From Boseongicola sp. SB0662_bin_57 (GTDB lineage Bacteria; Pseudomonadota; Alphaproteobacteria; Rhodobacterales; Rhodobacteraceae), in the NCBI GenBank assembly GCA_009839535.1, contig VXPN01000241.1, forward strand, positions 1 through 6,284: 6,284 nucleotides of DNA, written 5' to 3'. The notes beneath the pieces are model-generated. The model was given only the letters and a program-made list of their open reading frames with translations, was not told the origin of the DNA and made no database searches. Below, piece by piece: positions 1 through 5,234 of this stretch (position 1 is the first letter of the stretch; every line of letters begins with the position of its first letter). The position numbers were made by a program, and so were the translations under genes.

Positions 1-119
1 TGAACTTGAATGGCCGTGCTATCAACTCCGACAATGATCGACAACCAGCGCCAGCGCGAAAGCGCGAACGACATCTCGGCTGAACCGACCAGTCATCCCG
101 ATCTCACGCGCCGCTCTGA
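1..119. other. No recognisable gene; left flank of the aroA-like remnant
   Basis: I see no family match in any of the six frames here. The frame that carries the aroA-like sequence downstream is closed by a TGA at 117-119, and the residues before it do not resemble the central part of EPSP synthase. The break between normal aroA sequence and unrelated sequence therefore lies at or just before position 120. I found no terminal inverted repeat or transposase motif that would explain the break. Confidence 0.5.
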
Positions 120-449
120 ACGGCTTATGTCATTCAGAAGCTGGCACCCCTTGCAGATGGGCCGATCTTGATTTCCGGGGTGGAGCACATTCGCAAGCAT
201 GAGTGCGATCGCATTGGCACGATGGCAACTGCCCTGCGCCGCACCGGGATCGATGTCACCGAAAGGCCGGACGGATCGACAACCCGGCCGGGCGGGCCGC
301 GCTTCGCGAACCTGGGAACTCACGACGACCATCGCATGGCCGTGGCGCTGTCCGTGCCGGGCCTGGCCGGCAGCGGCGTTCGACTCGATCACGCCGACCG
401 CGTTGGCAAGACCTGCCCAAAGTTCCTCGACCCTATCGGAAGCGTCGGA
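120..449 (+). pseudogene. aroA-like (EPSP synthase) C-terminal remnant
   Basis: This is a C-terminal piece, about 110 codons, of an EPSP synthase-family gene. The intact enzyme (about 430 aa) joins shikimate-3-phosphate and PEP in the shikimate pathway. Read in the frame starting at 120, landmarks appear in the family order: LAPLADGP, GVEHIRKHECDRIGTMA, a THDDHRMA motif (the His-Arg pair of the active site) and GKTCPKF (the late catalytic-region Lys). The HIRxHExDRI form has His where E. coli AroA has the Lys of its KETDR motif; from memory this form occurs in some actinobacterial and other divergent AroA-like proteins. The N-terminal three quarters are absent, an in-frame TGA precedes the homology at 117-119, and the reading frame runs on to 902 with unrelated sequence instead of ending soon after the last motif. 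I call it a non-functional remnant. Whether it derives from the native aroA or a transferred paralogue is unclear. Confidence 0.8.
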
Positions 450-693
450 GCGGTCGTCGCCCGCACTCCCACGCAGCAGCGACCTGCCGTCCGGCGGCCG
501 CGGCCAGTGTTGCAGCCGCAGCAACCAGGGCCGGAAGGGCAATTCGCGAATCGCCGTGCGGCGGGATCCGGAGACTCAGCCGCAATTCCGAACCGCCCTC
601 GAAACAGGGCCGTCAGCCAAAATGAACGAACGCGCATGCCGAACATGCAAGGCCACGCACGGAATGCCGGAGACATGCAGGGGCCCTGTCTCT

Positions 694-712
694 GCCGCCC
701 GCTGCATGCGGC
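694..712. repeat. Small inverted repeat GCCGC/GCGGC
   Basis: GCCGC at 694-698 is complementary to GCGGC at 708-712 with a 9-base loop. It lies just beyond the larger hairpin at 735-774 in the direction of minus-strand transcription. Short GC-rich pairs like this arise easily by chance in this DNA. Confidence 0.3.
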
Positions 713-734
713 ACGGTCAATGCTGCAGCCACAC

Positions 735-774
735 ATTCCGGCATGGAGGCAAAAGGGCCGCCCATTGCCGGAAT
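735..774. repeat. Inverted repeat, possible 3' hairpin of the oxygenase transcript
   Basis: ATTCCGGCA at 735-743 is perfectly complementary to TGCCGGAAT at 766-774. Pairing extends inward (744-746 and 748 with 761-764) with single-base bulges at 747 and 765, giving about 13 pairs around a 12-base loop. It lies about 110 bases past the stop codon of the minus-strand oxygenase gene. It could end or stabilise that transcript, but neither side has a T-run, so it is not a canonical intrinsic terminator. Confidence 0.55.
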
Positions 775-883
775 CCGTCACTTCCGAGGCACTGGCACGG
801 GCTTCCGGCACCGCTTCCTGCTCCGGCCAGCGAGGCCCGAGCGTCGCTTCCCTGTCATGCGCCCAGAGAAGACAAGGCTGCCA

Positions 884-2077
884 TCAAGGCATTCGCCGCT
901 GATCCATCGCAGCGACCTCTGCTTCCCAGTCGCATGCAGACGCTCCGCGTTCCAACGCCGCCTCCATCAACTCCGCCTGGCTCCTCGGTATGAGACCCCC
1001 TACAGGCGGGTCGCGATCCAGGTTCGTCGGGAACGAGTAGCCCTCGGCTGAGGCGGCAATGGCGTTTTGGACTTCCCTCCACGTCAGCGATCCGGACGCG
1101 CGGGCCTCTGCCATCACGGGATAGAGCGCCACGGACATTGCCGAGCGGTTCACGGCTTCGATCGACCGCCCGAACGCGGACCCGATCTGCAGGAGGTTCG
1201 CCATCCGTCGAATGTCCCGTGACCGGTTCGCGCCGGCAGCGTGCATGACCGCCGGGTTGAAGAACAGGAGATCGCCCTTCTCAAGCGGCAGTTGCACGTG
1301 AGCCTTGGCGAAGAACTCCTGAAACTCCTTTCGCCCGAAGGCCACGTATCCCTCGGTGAAGCGCTGCGAATAGGGCAGGAGCATCGTCGGGCCGCTCTCC
1401 ACCGGCATGTAGCAATGCGCAATCGCTCCCTGGAGCGTCAGATGGGGAGAAAGCTCGTGCGCCTGAATCGGATAGGTCGCCAGCTGATCAGCATTCATGA
1501 AACCCAGATGATAGTCCCGGTGCGCCGTCTGCGCCGCGCCGCCGGGATTCACGCGGTTGATCTGCGCGGTCAGCTGATAGCCCCGCCCCAGCCATGCTCG
1601 GGCCGCAAGCGCGATCGCGTCCGAGGCGTAGTAACGCAGGAAATTCGCCGGGCTGGCCTGGCAGTGCTTTTGCGCCGCGTTCCAGACCCGGTCATTCGCG
1701 CCGGGCCTCGCAAAGTGATCCCCGCCGCCTGTGCCGCTGGCCTGTTCGTCATCAATGATCCGCTCAAATATCTCGGTGGCCTCATCCACGATGCCGGTGT
1801 CCGCCATGCCGCCTCGGATGACGATTATGCCCGGGCCAGAGTCAAGGGCAGCGTTCCATTCGGACATGATGTCGATGGCCAACGCGGAATCGGCCGCCGC
1901 CTCCCGCACGCGCGACCCTTCATAGATCGGCACGTTTCGCTCGACCGTCCCCGCCTTGGGCCAGTCGGCAAGTTCTGTCGCCTCCGACACTTCCGCGCAG
2001 AACCTCCCGAATGACCCTGCCCCTTCGTCAAGCCATGCCCGCTCCCGAAGACCTGCCGACATTGTCTCTTCGTCCAT
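884..2077 (-). CDS. Phytanoyl-CoA dioxygenase (PhyH) family protein
   Basis: This is a predicted soluble Fe(II)/2-oxoglutarate-dependent oxygenase of 397 aa. Family members hydroxylate small molecules or acyl-CoAs with release of succinate and CO2; the substrate here is unknown. The iron triad is visible: His186 and Asp188 in an AHRDYHLGF motif, and His279 in NPAVMHAAG. Arg290, 11 residues after the distal His, matches the 2-oxoglutarate-binding Arg spacing of human PhyH. The core between them (GAIAHCYMPVESGPTMLLP, then KGDLLFFNPAVMH) is typical of the family. About 110 residues follow the core, and there is no signal peptide or membrane segment. I chose the ATG at 2077 because AGGGAG lies 8 bases before it. 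An upstream in-frame start at 2224 would add 49 Arg/Ala-rich residues without family resemblance. The gene lies downstream of, and in the same direction as, the GntR gene, 225 bases away, which makes it the likely regulatory target. Family assignment is firm; substrate and pathway are not. Confidence 0.9.
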   Translation of the reverse strand: MDEETMSAGLRERAWLDEGAGSFGRFCAEVSEATELADWPKAGTVERNVPIYEGSRVREAAADSALAIDIMSEWNAALDSGPGIIVIRGGMADTGIVDEATEIFERIIDDEQASGTGGGDHFARPGANDRVWNAAQKHCQASPANFLRYYASDAIALAARAWLGRGYQLTAQINRVNPGGAAQTAHRDYHLGFMNADQLATYPIQAHELSPHLTLQGAIAHCYMPVESGPTMLLPYSQRFTEGYVAFGRKEFQEFFAKAHVQLPLEKGDLLFFNPAVMHAAGANRSRDIRRMANLLQIGSAFGRSIEAVNRSAMSVALYPVMAEARASGSLTWREVQNAIAASAEGYSFPTNLDRDPPVGGLIPRSQAELMEAALERGASACDWEAEVAAMDQRRMP

Positions 2078-2085
2078 GGGCTCAT

Positions 2086-2091
2086 CTCCCT
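2086..2091 (-). promoter_or_regulatory. Ribosome binding site of the PhyH-family gene
   Basis: AGGGAG on the minus strand is followed by 8 bases and then the ATG at 2077. It is the clearest Shine-Dalgarno match near any candidate start of this frame and decides the start. Confidence 0.75.
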
Positions 2092-2103
2092 GTGCTCGGT
2101 ACC

Positions 2104-2131
2104 AGAATATATGTCGATCGCCAGCGAACAA
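2104..2131 (-). promoter_or_regulatory. Candidate promoter of the PhyH-family gene
   Basis: On the minus strand, TTGTTC (2131-2126) and TATTCT (2109-2104) are separated by 16 bases. They sit in a short AT-rich patch (TATATTCT) that stands out from the GC-rich surroundings. Transcription would begin near 2097, leaving a leader of about 20 bases that includes the ribosome binding site. I see no second copy of the TTGTGATCACAA palindrome here. If the GntR protein controls this promoter directly, it must use a more degenerate site. Confidence 0.4.
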
Positions 2132-2248
2132 GGCGTTACGAGGCAGGCGTGACCGGCACTGCCGCGATGCGGCCGGCGCTGCCCTTGCCGACGCAATCAC
2201 GTTTGCCCATGGAGGTCTTCGCATCCTTCTGCGAGCGTCGAGAGTTCC

Positions 2249-2293
2249 GGCGTGGGCCGTTTCCAGATCCGGTCACGTCGGAACGGGCACGCC
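2249..2293. repeat. Long imperfect inverted repeat after the GntR gene
   Basis: GGCGTG (2249-2254) pairs with CACGCC (2288-2293), CCG (2257-2259) with CGG (2284-2286), and TTCC (2261-2264) with GGAA (2280-2283). This gives 13 pairs with small internal bulges and a 15-base loop. It starts 9 bases past the GntR stop codon on the minus strand, the position expected of a 3' hairpin. No T-run follows in that direction, so Rho-independent termination is uncertain; transcript stabilisation or partial termination before the oxygenase gene is equally possible. Confidence 0.5.
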
Positions 2294-2302
2294 ATTGCGC
2301 CT

Positions 2303-2947
2303 TCAAGTCATGAGGAGTCTCAGGCCCTTGGTCACGTCCGTTCTGACGGCCACGCGCAGCGCCGCCTCCTCCCTGTTGCGCAGCGCCGCCAGTATCAGGC
2401 GATGGCTGTCCGGCGGCCTTCCCTGCCTCATGCGCCCATACAGCTTGCGCATCGTCGGTCCAAGCTGAAGCCAGACAGTTTCAACCAGGGCCAGCATCGC
2501 CGGCGCCTGGGCACGCAGGTAGAGCGTCCGGTGAAACTCCAGGTTCGTACGGATGTAGGCAACGGCATCACCCCGCCTGATCGCCTCTGCAACCGTGCTG
2601 TTGATCGCAGCCAGGCGTTCGATCAGCGCCAGGTGCGCACGCGGCAGCGCCCGGACAGCCAGCTCGGTTTCCAGAAGGCCACGGAGGGACGCCAATTCCT
2701 CGATCCGGTCGTTGGCAAGTTCAGGAGTCGAGATGCGCCCCGACACGGACATCGTCAGGGCGCCTTCCGCCACAAGGCGGCGTGCCGCCTCGCGCGCAGG
2801 CGTCATTGACGTTCCGAATTCCTGTCCGATGCCCCGCAACGTCAGCGCCGACCCCGGCACCACTTCACCATGCATGATCCGAGACCTAAGGGTCCGGTAG
2901 ACCCGCTCATGGGCGGAAATCGGTGGTTCGCTCGGCCTCGCCTGCAT
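2303..2947 (-). CDS. GntR-family regulator with FCD ligand domain
   Basis: This is a DNA-binding transcription factor of 214 aa, the usual length for the FadR/FCD subgroup. Residues about 10-75 form the winged helix-turn-helix; the recognition region MTPAREAARRLVAEGAL matches the family's TPvREALrrLxxeGlv pattern. Residues about 86-206 form the alpha-helical FCD effector domain. FCD domains often bind a metal through Asp, His, His and His. Here the corresponding positions look like Asn135, His139 (NLEFH), His182 (SHRLI) and Asp204 (AVRTDV), so two of four ligands are altered. The ATG at 2947 is the only start that keeps the full DNA-binding domain; the next Met is residue 25, inside it. There is no spaced ribosome binding site, only GGA touching the ATG, consistent with a nearly leaderless mRNA. 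A perfect palindrome lies 5 bases upstream. The likely role is autorepression plus control of the co-oriented downstream PhyH-family gene. The effector is unknown. Confidence 0.93.
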   Translation of the reverse strand: MQARPSEPPISAHERVYRTLRSRIMHGEVVPGSALTLRGIGQEFGTSMTPAREAARRLVAEGALTMSVSGRISTPELANDRIEELASLRGLLETELAVRALPRAHLALIERLAAINSTVAEAIRRGDAVAYIRTNLEFHRTLYLRAQAPAMLALVETVWLQLGPTMRKLYGRMRQGRPPDSHRLILAALRNREEAALRVAVRTDVTKGLRLLMT

Positions 2948-2952
2948 TCCAG

Positions 2953-2966
2953 ATTGTGATCACAAT
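2953..2966. promoter_or_regulatory. Perfect 14-bp palindrome, likely GntR operator
   Basis: ATTGTGATCACAAT is its own reverse complement. It sits 5 bases upstream of the GntR start codon, partly overlapping the candidate -10 box. FCD-type GntR regulators characteristically bind short palindromes with TTGT/ACAA-like half sites near their own promoters. Position and symmetry therefore make autoregulation the simplest reading. Binding by another regulator, such as a Crp/Fnr-type protein (TGTGA-like half site), cannot be excluded, but the half-site spacing is too tight for that family. Confidence 0.7.
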
Positions 2967-2982
2967 GGAAGTGTCACGTCAA
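2953..2982 (-). promoter_or_regulatory. Candidate promoter of the GntR gene, leaderless
   Basis: On the minus strand TTGACG (2982-2977) lies 18 bases from CACAAT (2958-2953), which match 5/6 and 4/6 of the sigma-70 consensus. The expected transcription start falls at about 2946-2948, on or next to the ATG at 2947, which fits the missing ribosome binding site. The -35 box overlaps the TGA of the upstream metallopeptidase gene (2981-2979), and the -10 box lies inside the palindrome. Confidence 0.55.
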
Positions 2983-3671
2983 TCACCGGGACTGAACCGG
3001 TACCGGTGCAGGCCGGCGCCTTCCCGCCTCAACCAGTTGCGAGAGACCTGGTAGTTGGGACAGATTGCACCGACCACGCTCCAAAAGGCGCGCGAGTGGT
3101 CCATATGCCTGAGATGCCCGACTTCGTGGGCGGCGACATAGTCGAGCACGTCTGGCGGCGCCAGGATCAGGCGCCACGAAAACATCAGGTTGCCCTCCGC
3201 GGAGCATGACCCCCAACGGGAACGCGTGTCCTTGAGCGTCAACCGCCGGAAATCCCGGCCAATCGCGCGGGAATGCCTTTGCGCTGCGGCAGCCAGCCGC
3301 TCGCGCGCAAGGTCCTTGAGAAGCGCCATCACTGCATGGGCGGCATTGCCTGCAGGGGCCACGACTGCGCCATCCGCAAACCTCGCGGTCGAGACGGATC
3401 CCGACACAACCATGCGCGACTTGCCTTCGACCGGAATCTCCACGCCGACATCTACCAGTATCGGGCAAGGGCGTCCTTCGACGGCACTCGCAATCCACCT
3501 GGCCTTCTTCTCAGCAAAGTCCTGGGCAGTGCGCAGGTTCATTCCTGCCGGCATCGTCAGGGTAACCCGACCATCCAGGTTCGACACCCTCAGGCTCAAG
3601 CGGCGGGCTCGCGCAGACCTCCGAACATCGATCCGCGTGCCAGGCAGCGATTCCAGTCTCAAGTGCCCCAT
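2979..3671 (-). CDS. YgjP-like (M48-related, DUF45) zinc metallopeptidase
   Basis: This is a predicted soluble zinc metallopeptidase of the YgjP/SprT-like (WLM-related) group, 230 aa with the chosen start and typical in length. The catalytic motif HEVGH is at residues 182-186 (zinc ligands His182 and His186, base Glu183). The third ligand is His192 in MDHSRAFW. It is preceded by the family signature RSRWGSCSAEGNLMFSWRL and LAPPDVLDYVA. The N-terminal part (VRRSARARRLSLRV, then GRVTLTMPAG) is the standard beta-rich opening. No signal peptide is present, so it should act in the cytoplasm; the physiological substrate of this family is not known. The ATG at 3671 is preferred because the conserved opening starts soon after it and AGGAAG lies just upstream. 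GTG 3755 or ATG 3722 would add 28 or 17 residues without family resemblance or a good ribosome binding site. Its stop codon overlaps the -35 box proposed for the GntR gene. Confidence 0.93.
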   Translation of the reverse strand: MGHLRLESLPGTRIDVRRSARARRLSLRVSNLDGRVTLTMPAGMNLRTAQDFAEKKARWIASAVEGRPCPILVDVGVEIPVEGKSRMVVSGSVSTARFADGAVVAPAGNAAHAVMALLKDLARERLAAAAQRHSRAIGRDFRRLTLKDTRSRWGSCSAEGNLMFSWRLILAPPDVLDYVAAHEVGHLRHMDHSRAFWSVVGAICPNYQVSRNWLRREGAGLHRYRFSPGD

Positions 3672-4061
3672 TGCTTCCTGCCTGTTCGCAGTCCTGCCCG
3701 CAGCCTGGCGCCACGATGCCATGACAGGTTTGCCCGAACAATGCGAATTCGTCACGGCATGTCAGCTCGCCACGGATGGGCGCCAGTGCAACCGCCCGCC
3801 TTCAGGCCACTTGGGAACATGGCATGCCTGCATCGCGCCAGCCCTTGCTTCGTGCCGTGCCAGCTCGCTGGATCGCTGCCGGGGAACCGGAAGCCCGAAG
3901 CCCGGAGGAAAGGTTGCGATTGCGGATCAGCGACCTGCGTTTCCCTGACGGATCTCGATGGCTGCAGACCGGCAGCCTTCCATTGGACATCGACGATTGC
4001 CGGAGCTGTCACCTGGCAACGAGTCCGAACTCGCGACGGTCGGCGGATTGCCGGAGGCTCT

Positions 4062-4088
4062 CCACATTGCCCCGCGAGCTTGATGTGG
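4062..4088 (+). repeat. Inverted repeat in the leader of the ceramidase-domain gene
   Basis: CCACAT (4062-4067) is complementary to ATGTGG (4083-4088), with a 15-base loop. It ends 27 bases before the ATG and about 15 bases before the ribosome binding site. An alternative in-frame ATG at 4083 lies inside the right arm. It could be a leader hairpin or an operator; a chance repeat is also possible. Confidence 0.3.
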
Positions 4089-4103
4089 CGTGAAGCCTTG
4101 CGT

Positions 4104-4110
4104 AGGGAAG
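4104..4110 (+). promoter_or_regulatory. Ribosome binding site of the ceramidase-domain gene
   Basis: AGGGAAG is followed by 5 bases and the ATG at 4116. This favours 4116 over the in-frame ATG at 4083, which lacks a comparable site and lies before the conserved FIDLYCE opening. Confidence 0.7.
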
Positions 4111-4115
4111 CATCC

Positions 4116-4817
4116 ATGCTCAGCCCACGGTTCATCGACCTGTATTGCGAGCGCACTGCGCCAGGGTTCTGGGACGAACCCGTCAATGCCGTCAGCAATG
4201 CCGCATTCCTGCTTGCCGCCGCCTACGCATTGCCAGTGGCGTTGGGGCGGGAACGACGTGACCCTCTGGAACTCCTGATCATTGCAATCGGCGGTTCCAT
4301 CGGCATCGGATCCTTCCTCTTCCACACGTTGGCAAGCCCGGCGGCAGAACTGGCCGACGTGATCCCGATCTGGAGTTTCGTCGCTCTCTACGTGCTCGCG
4401 GTCATCTGGAGGACGACCGGGCAGGATGTCATCCGCACCGCCCGGATTGCCGCGATTGCCGCCGTGACAGCCTGCATTGCCATCTGGATTGGCGGTCAAG
4501 ACGTGACGACCAGCGCGGATCCTGCCCCAATGCGCCTCAACGGGTCGCTCCAATACTTGCCGGCATTGATCGCGCTCACCGTGTTCGCAGGCATTGCGCT
4601 CGCACGCCGGCACCCTGCACGATGGCTTGTCACCGGTGCGTCGCTGGTCTTTTGCCTGTCGCTCGCCTTCCGAACCGTCGACCTGCAGGTCTGCGCGGCG
4701 ACCGGCGGCCTCGGCACGCACTTCCTTTGGCACCTCTTCAACGGGCTCATGGTGGGGCTGTTGCTCCAGGCGCTGGTTGTCCACCTGCCCCCGGTCCGAC
4801 ATCGTTCCCGGCGGTGA
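4116..4817 (+). CDS. Ceramidase-domain (alkaline ceramidase/CREST) membrane protein
   Basis: This is an integral membrane protein of 233 aa with about seven hydrophobic segments (roughly 26-44, 52-72, 80-98, 108-127, 146-164, 170-186, 204-223). It belongs to the CREST superfamily of membrane hydrolases that includes eukaryotic alkaline ceramidases. Residues equivalent to the ACER3 zinc site are all present at family spacing: Ser66 and His70 (GSFLFH), Asp81 (ELADVIP), and His202 and His206 (GTHFLWHLFN). The N-terminal FIDLYCERTAPGFWDEP carries acidic residues (Asp8, Glu12, Glu21) like the calcium-site region of ACERs, though spacing differs. These features predict amide hydrolysis of a lipid in the inner membrane. 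Ceramide itself is unproven, because many bacteria with such genes are not known to make sphingolipids. It is transcribed alone, divergent from the metallopeptidase gene. Family call is strong; substrate is inferred. Confidence 0.9.
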   Translation: MLSPRFIDLYCERTAPGFWDEPVNAVSNAAFLLAAAYALPVALGRERRDPLELLIIAIGGSIGIGSFLFHTLASPAAELADVIPIWSFVALYVLAVIWRTTGQDVIRTARIAAIAAVTACIAIWIGGQDVTTSADPAPMRLNGSLQYLPALIALTVFAGIALARRHPARWLVTGASLVFCLSLAFRTVDLQVCAATGGLGTHFLWHLFNGLMVGLLLQALVVHLPPVRHRSRR

Positions 4818-5234
4818 ACGGCCAAATTTCTGTCGAGGGGCAACGACATCCTGTTTCGTCTTCGCGCGAAACGCCGCGCCTGTCCGAATGCCGCCGCCTG
4901 GCGGGGCCGCGCGCGCCAGCATGAACCGCCGACCGCTCGCAAGGCGCTGACGTGCGTTCGGGCGGCGTGCGGGCCCTCACCTGCGACCGTGGCAGGATGA
5001 CAGGCAGCGACCGAAACGGCGTGCCGTCAGCGCGCAAAGCGAACTGCATTGCGTCGGATCCGTCGATACCGGAGGCAAGTGACAGGCATCGGGCTCCCGC
5101 CTCCTGCCGGAATGCGGGGTCGACGGGTTCCGGAACGAAATAGTCCTTGGCAATGCCGCGAATCCCTTTGACAGAACCCGGGCGTTGTGGCACGTCGCGC
5201 GAAATTCCTAGGAACAGTCAGGATAGAGGCGGAC
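4818..5234. other. Gap between ceramidase-domain and FYDLN_acid genes
   Basis: No gene can be supported with confidence. A minus-strand frame entering at GTG 5193 and reading to about 4970 has some coding-like character (for example AKDYFVPEPVDPAFRQEAGA with GC-rich third positions). I recognise no family, it has no ribosome binding site, and it dissolves into Arg/Pro-rich sequence toward 4747. The right end holds the leader of the FYDLN_acid gene: a TTGACA at 5168-5173 without a good partner -10, and the palindrome TTCCTAGGAA at 5205-5214. GTTCCGGAAC at 5127-5136 is also a perfect palindrome. Confidence 0.5.
5205..5214. promoter_or_regulatory. Palindrome TTCCTAGGAA in FYDLN_acid leader
   Basis: This perfect 10-bp palindrome lies 20 bases before the FYDLN_acid ATG at 5235. 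A possible -35 hexamer, TTGACA, is 31 bases further upstream (5168-5173), which would place the palindrome near the transcription start. It may be an operator; I cannot name a regulator, and ten-base palindromes can occur by chance. Confidence 0.3.

Larger units (their letters stand above)
450..883. other. Gene-free stretch between aroA remnant and oxygenase gene
   Basis: About 430 bases follow without a supported gene. Open frames exist on both strands because the DNA is GC-rich, but their translations are rich in Arg, Cys, Pro and Ser, lack family motifs and lack convincing ribosome-binding sites. The stretch holds a strong inverted repeat at 735-774 and three copies of the 8-mer TTCCGGCA or its complement (736-743, 766-773, 803-810). 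It also has an imperfect direct repeat, ATGCCGAACATGCAAGG at 636-652 and ATGCCGGAGACATGCAGGG at 664-682. Confidence 0.55.
3672..4115. other. Intergenic region between divergent metallopeptidase and ceramidase genes
   Basis: No supported gene is present on either strand; open frames here have no family motifs. It should hold the 5' control regions of both neighbours, but I cannot point to a convincing -35/-10 pair. Visible structure is a tandem 7-mer (AAGCCCG twice, 3891-3904), a CCAGC-TC-GCTGG inverted repeat (3860-3871) and GGCATGCC (3821-3828). GATTGCCGGAG also occurs twice (3995-4005 and 4046-4056). A CCACAT/ATGTGG inverted repeat (4062-4067 with 4083-4088) lies in the leader of the ceramidase gene. 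Confidence 0.5.

Noticed and set aside
735..810. CRISPR or REP-type array from the repeated TTCCGGCA 8-mer
   Set aside because: The copies are short, change orientation and have irregular spacing, with no conserved repeat body or cas gene.
389..811. Minus-strand open frame opposite and beyond the aroA remnant
   Set aside because: It is Cys- and Arg-rich, has no family motif, has no ribosome binding site and is antisense to the remnant for part of its length.
168..902. A 244-codon open frame on the plus strand as one intact protein
   Set aside because: Only its first 90-95 codons, together with codons back to 120, resemble EPSP synthase. The rest is Arg/Pro/Gln-rich without motifs and simply lacks stops in GC-rich DNA.
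2078..2224. N-terminal extension of the PhyH-family protein to a start at 2224
   Set aside because: The added 49 residues are low-complexity Arg/Ala-rich and would run through the likely promoter; the ATG at 2077 has a good ribosome binding site.
3273..4115. Upstream extension of the ceramidase-domain frame to 3273
   Set aside because: It runs antisense through the metallopeptidase gene and has no conserved content before the FIDLYCE opening; AGGGAAG supports the ATG at 4116.
3927..4922. A 331-codon minus-strand frame opposite the ceramidase-domain gene
   Set aside because: It is highly charged, Gly/Arg/Asp-rich sequence with no motifs, as expected of an antisense shadow of a membrane protein gene in GC-rich DNA.
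5188..5204. Possible sigma-54 promoter starting TGGCACG
   Set aside because: The -24 element matches, but the bases at the required distance do not give the -12 GC element, so the site would not be functional.
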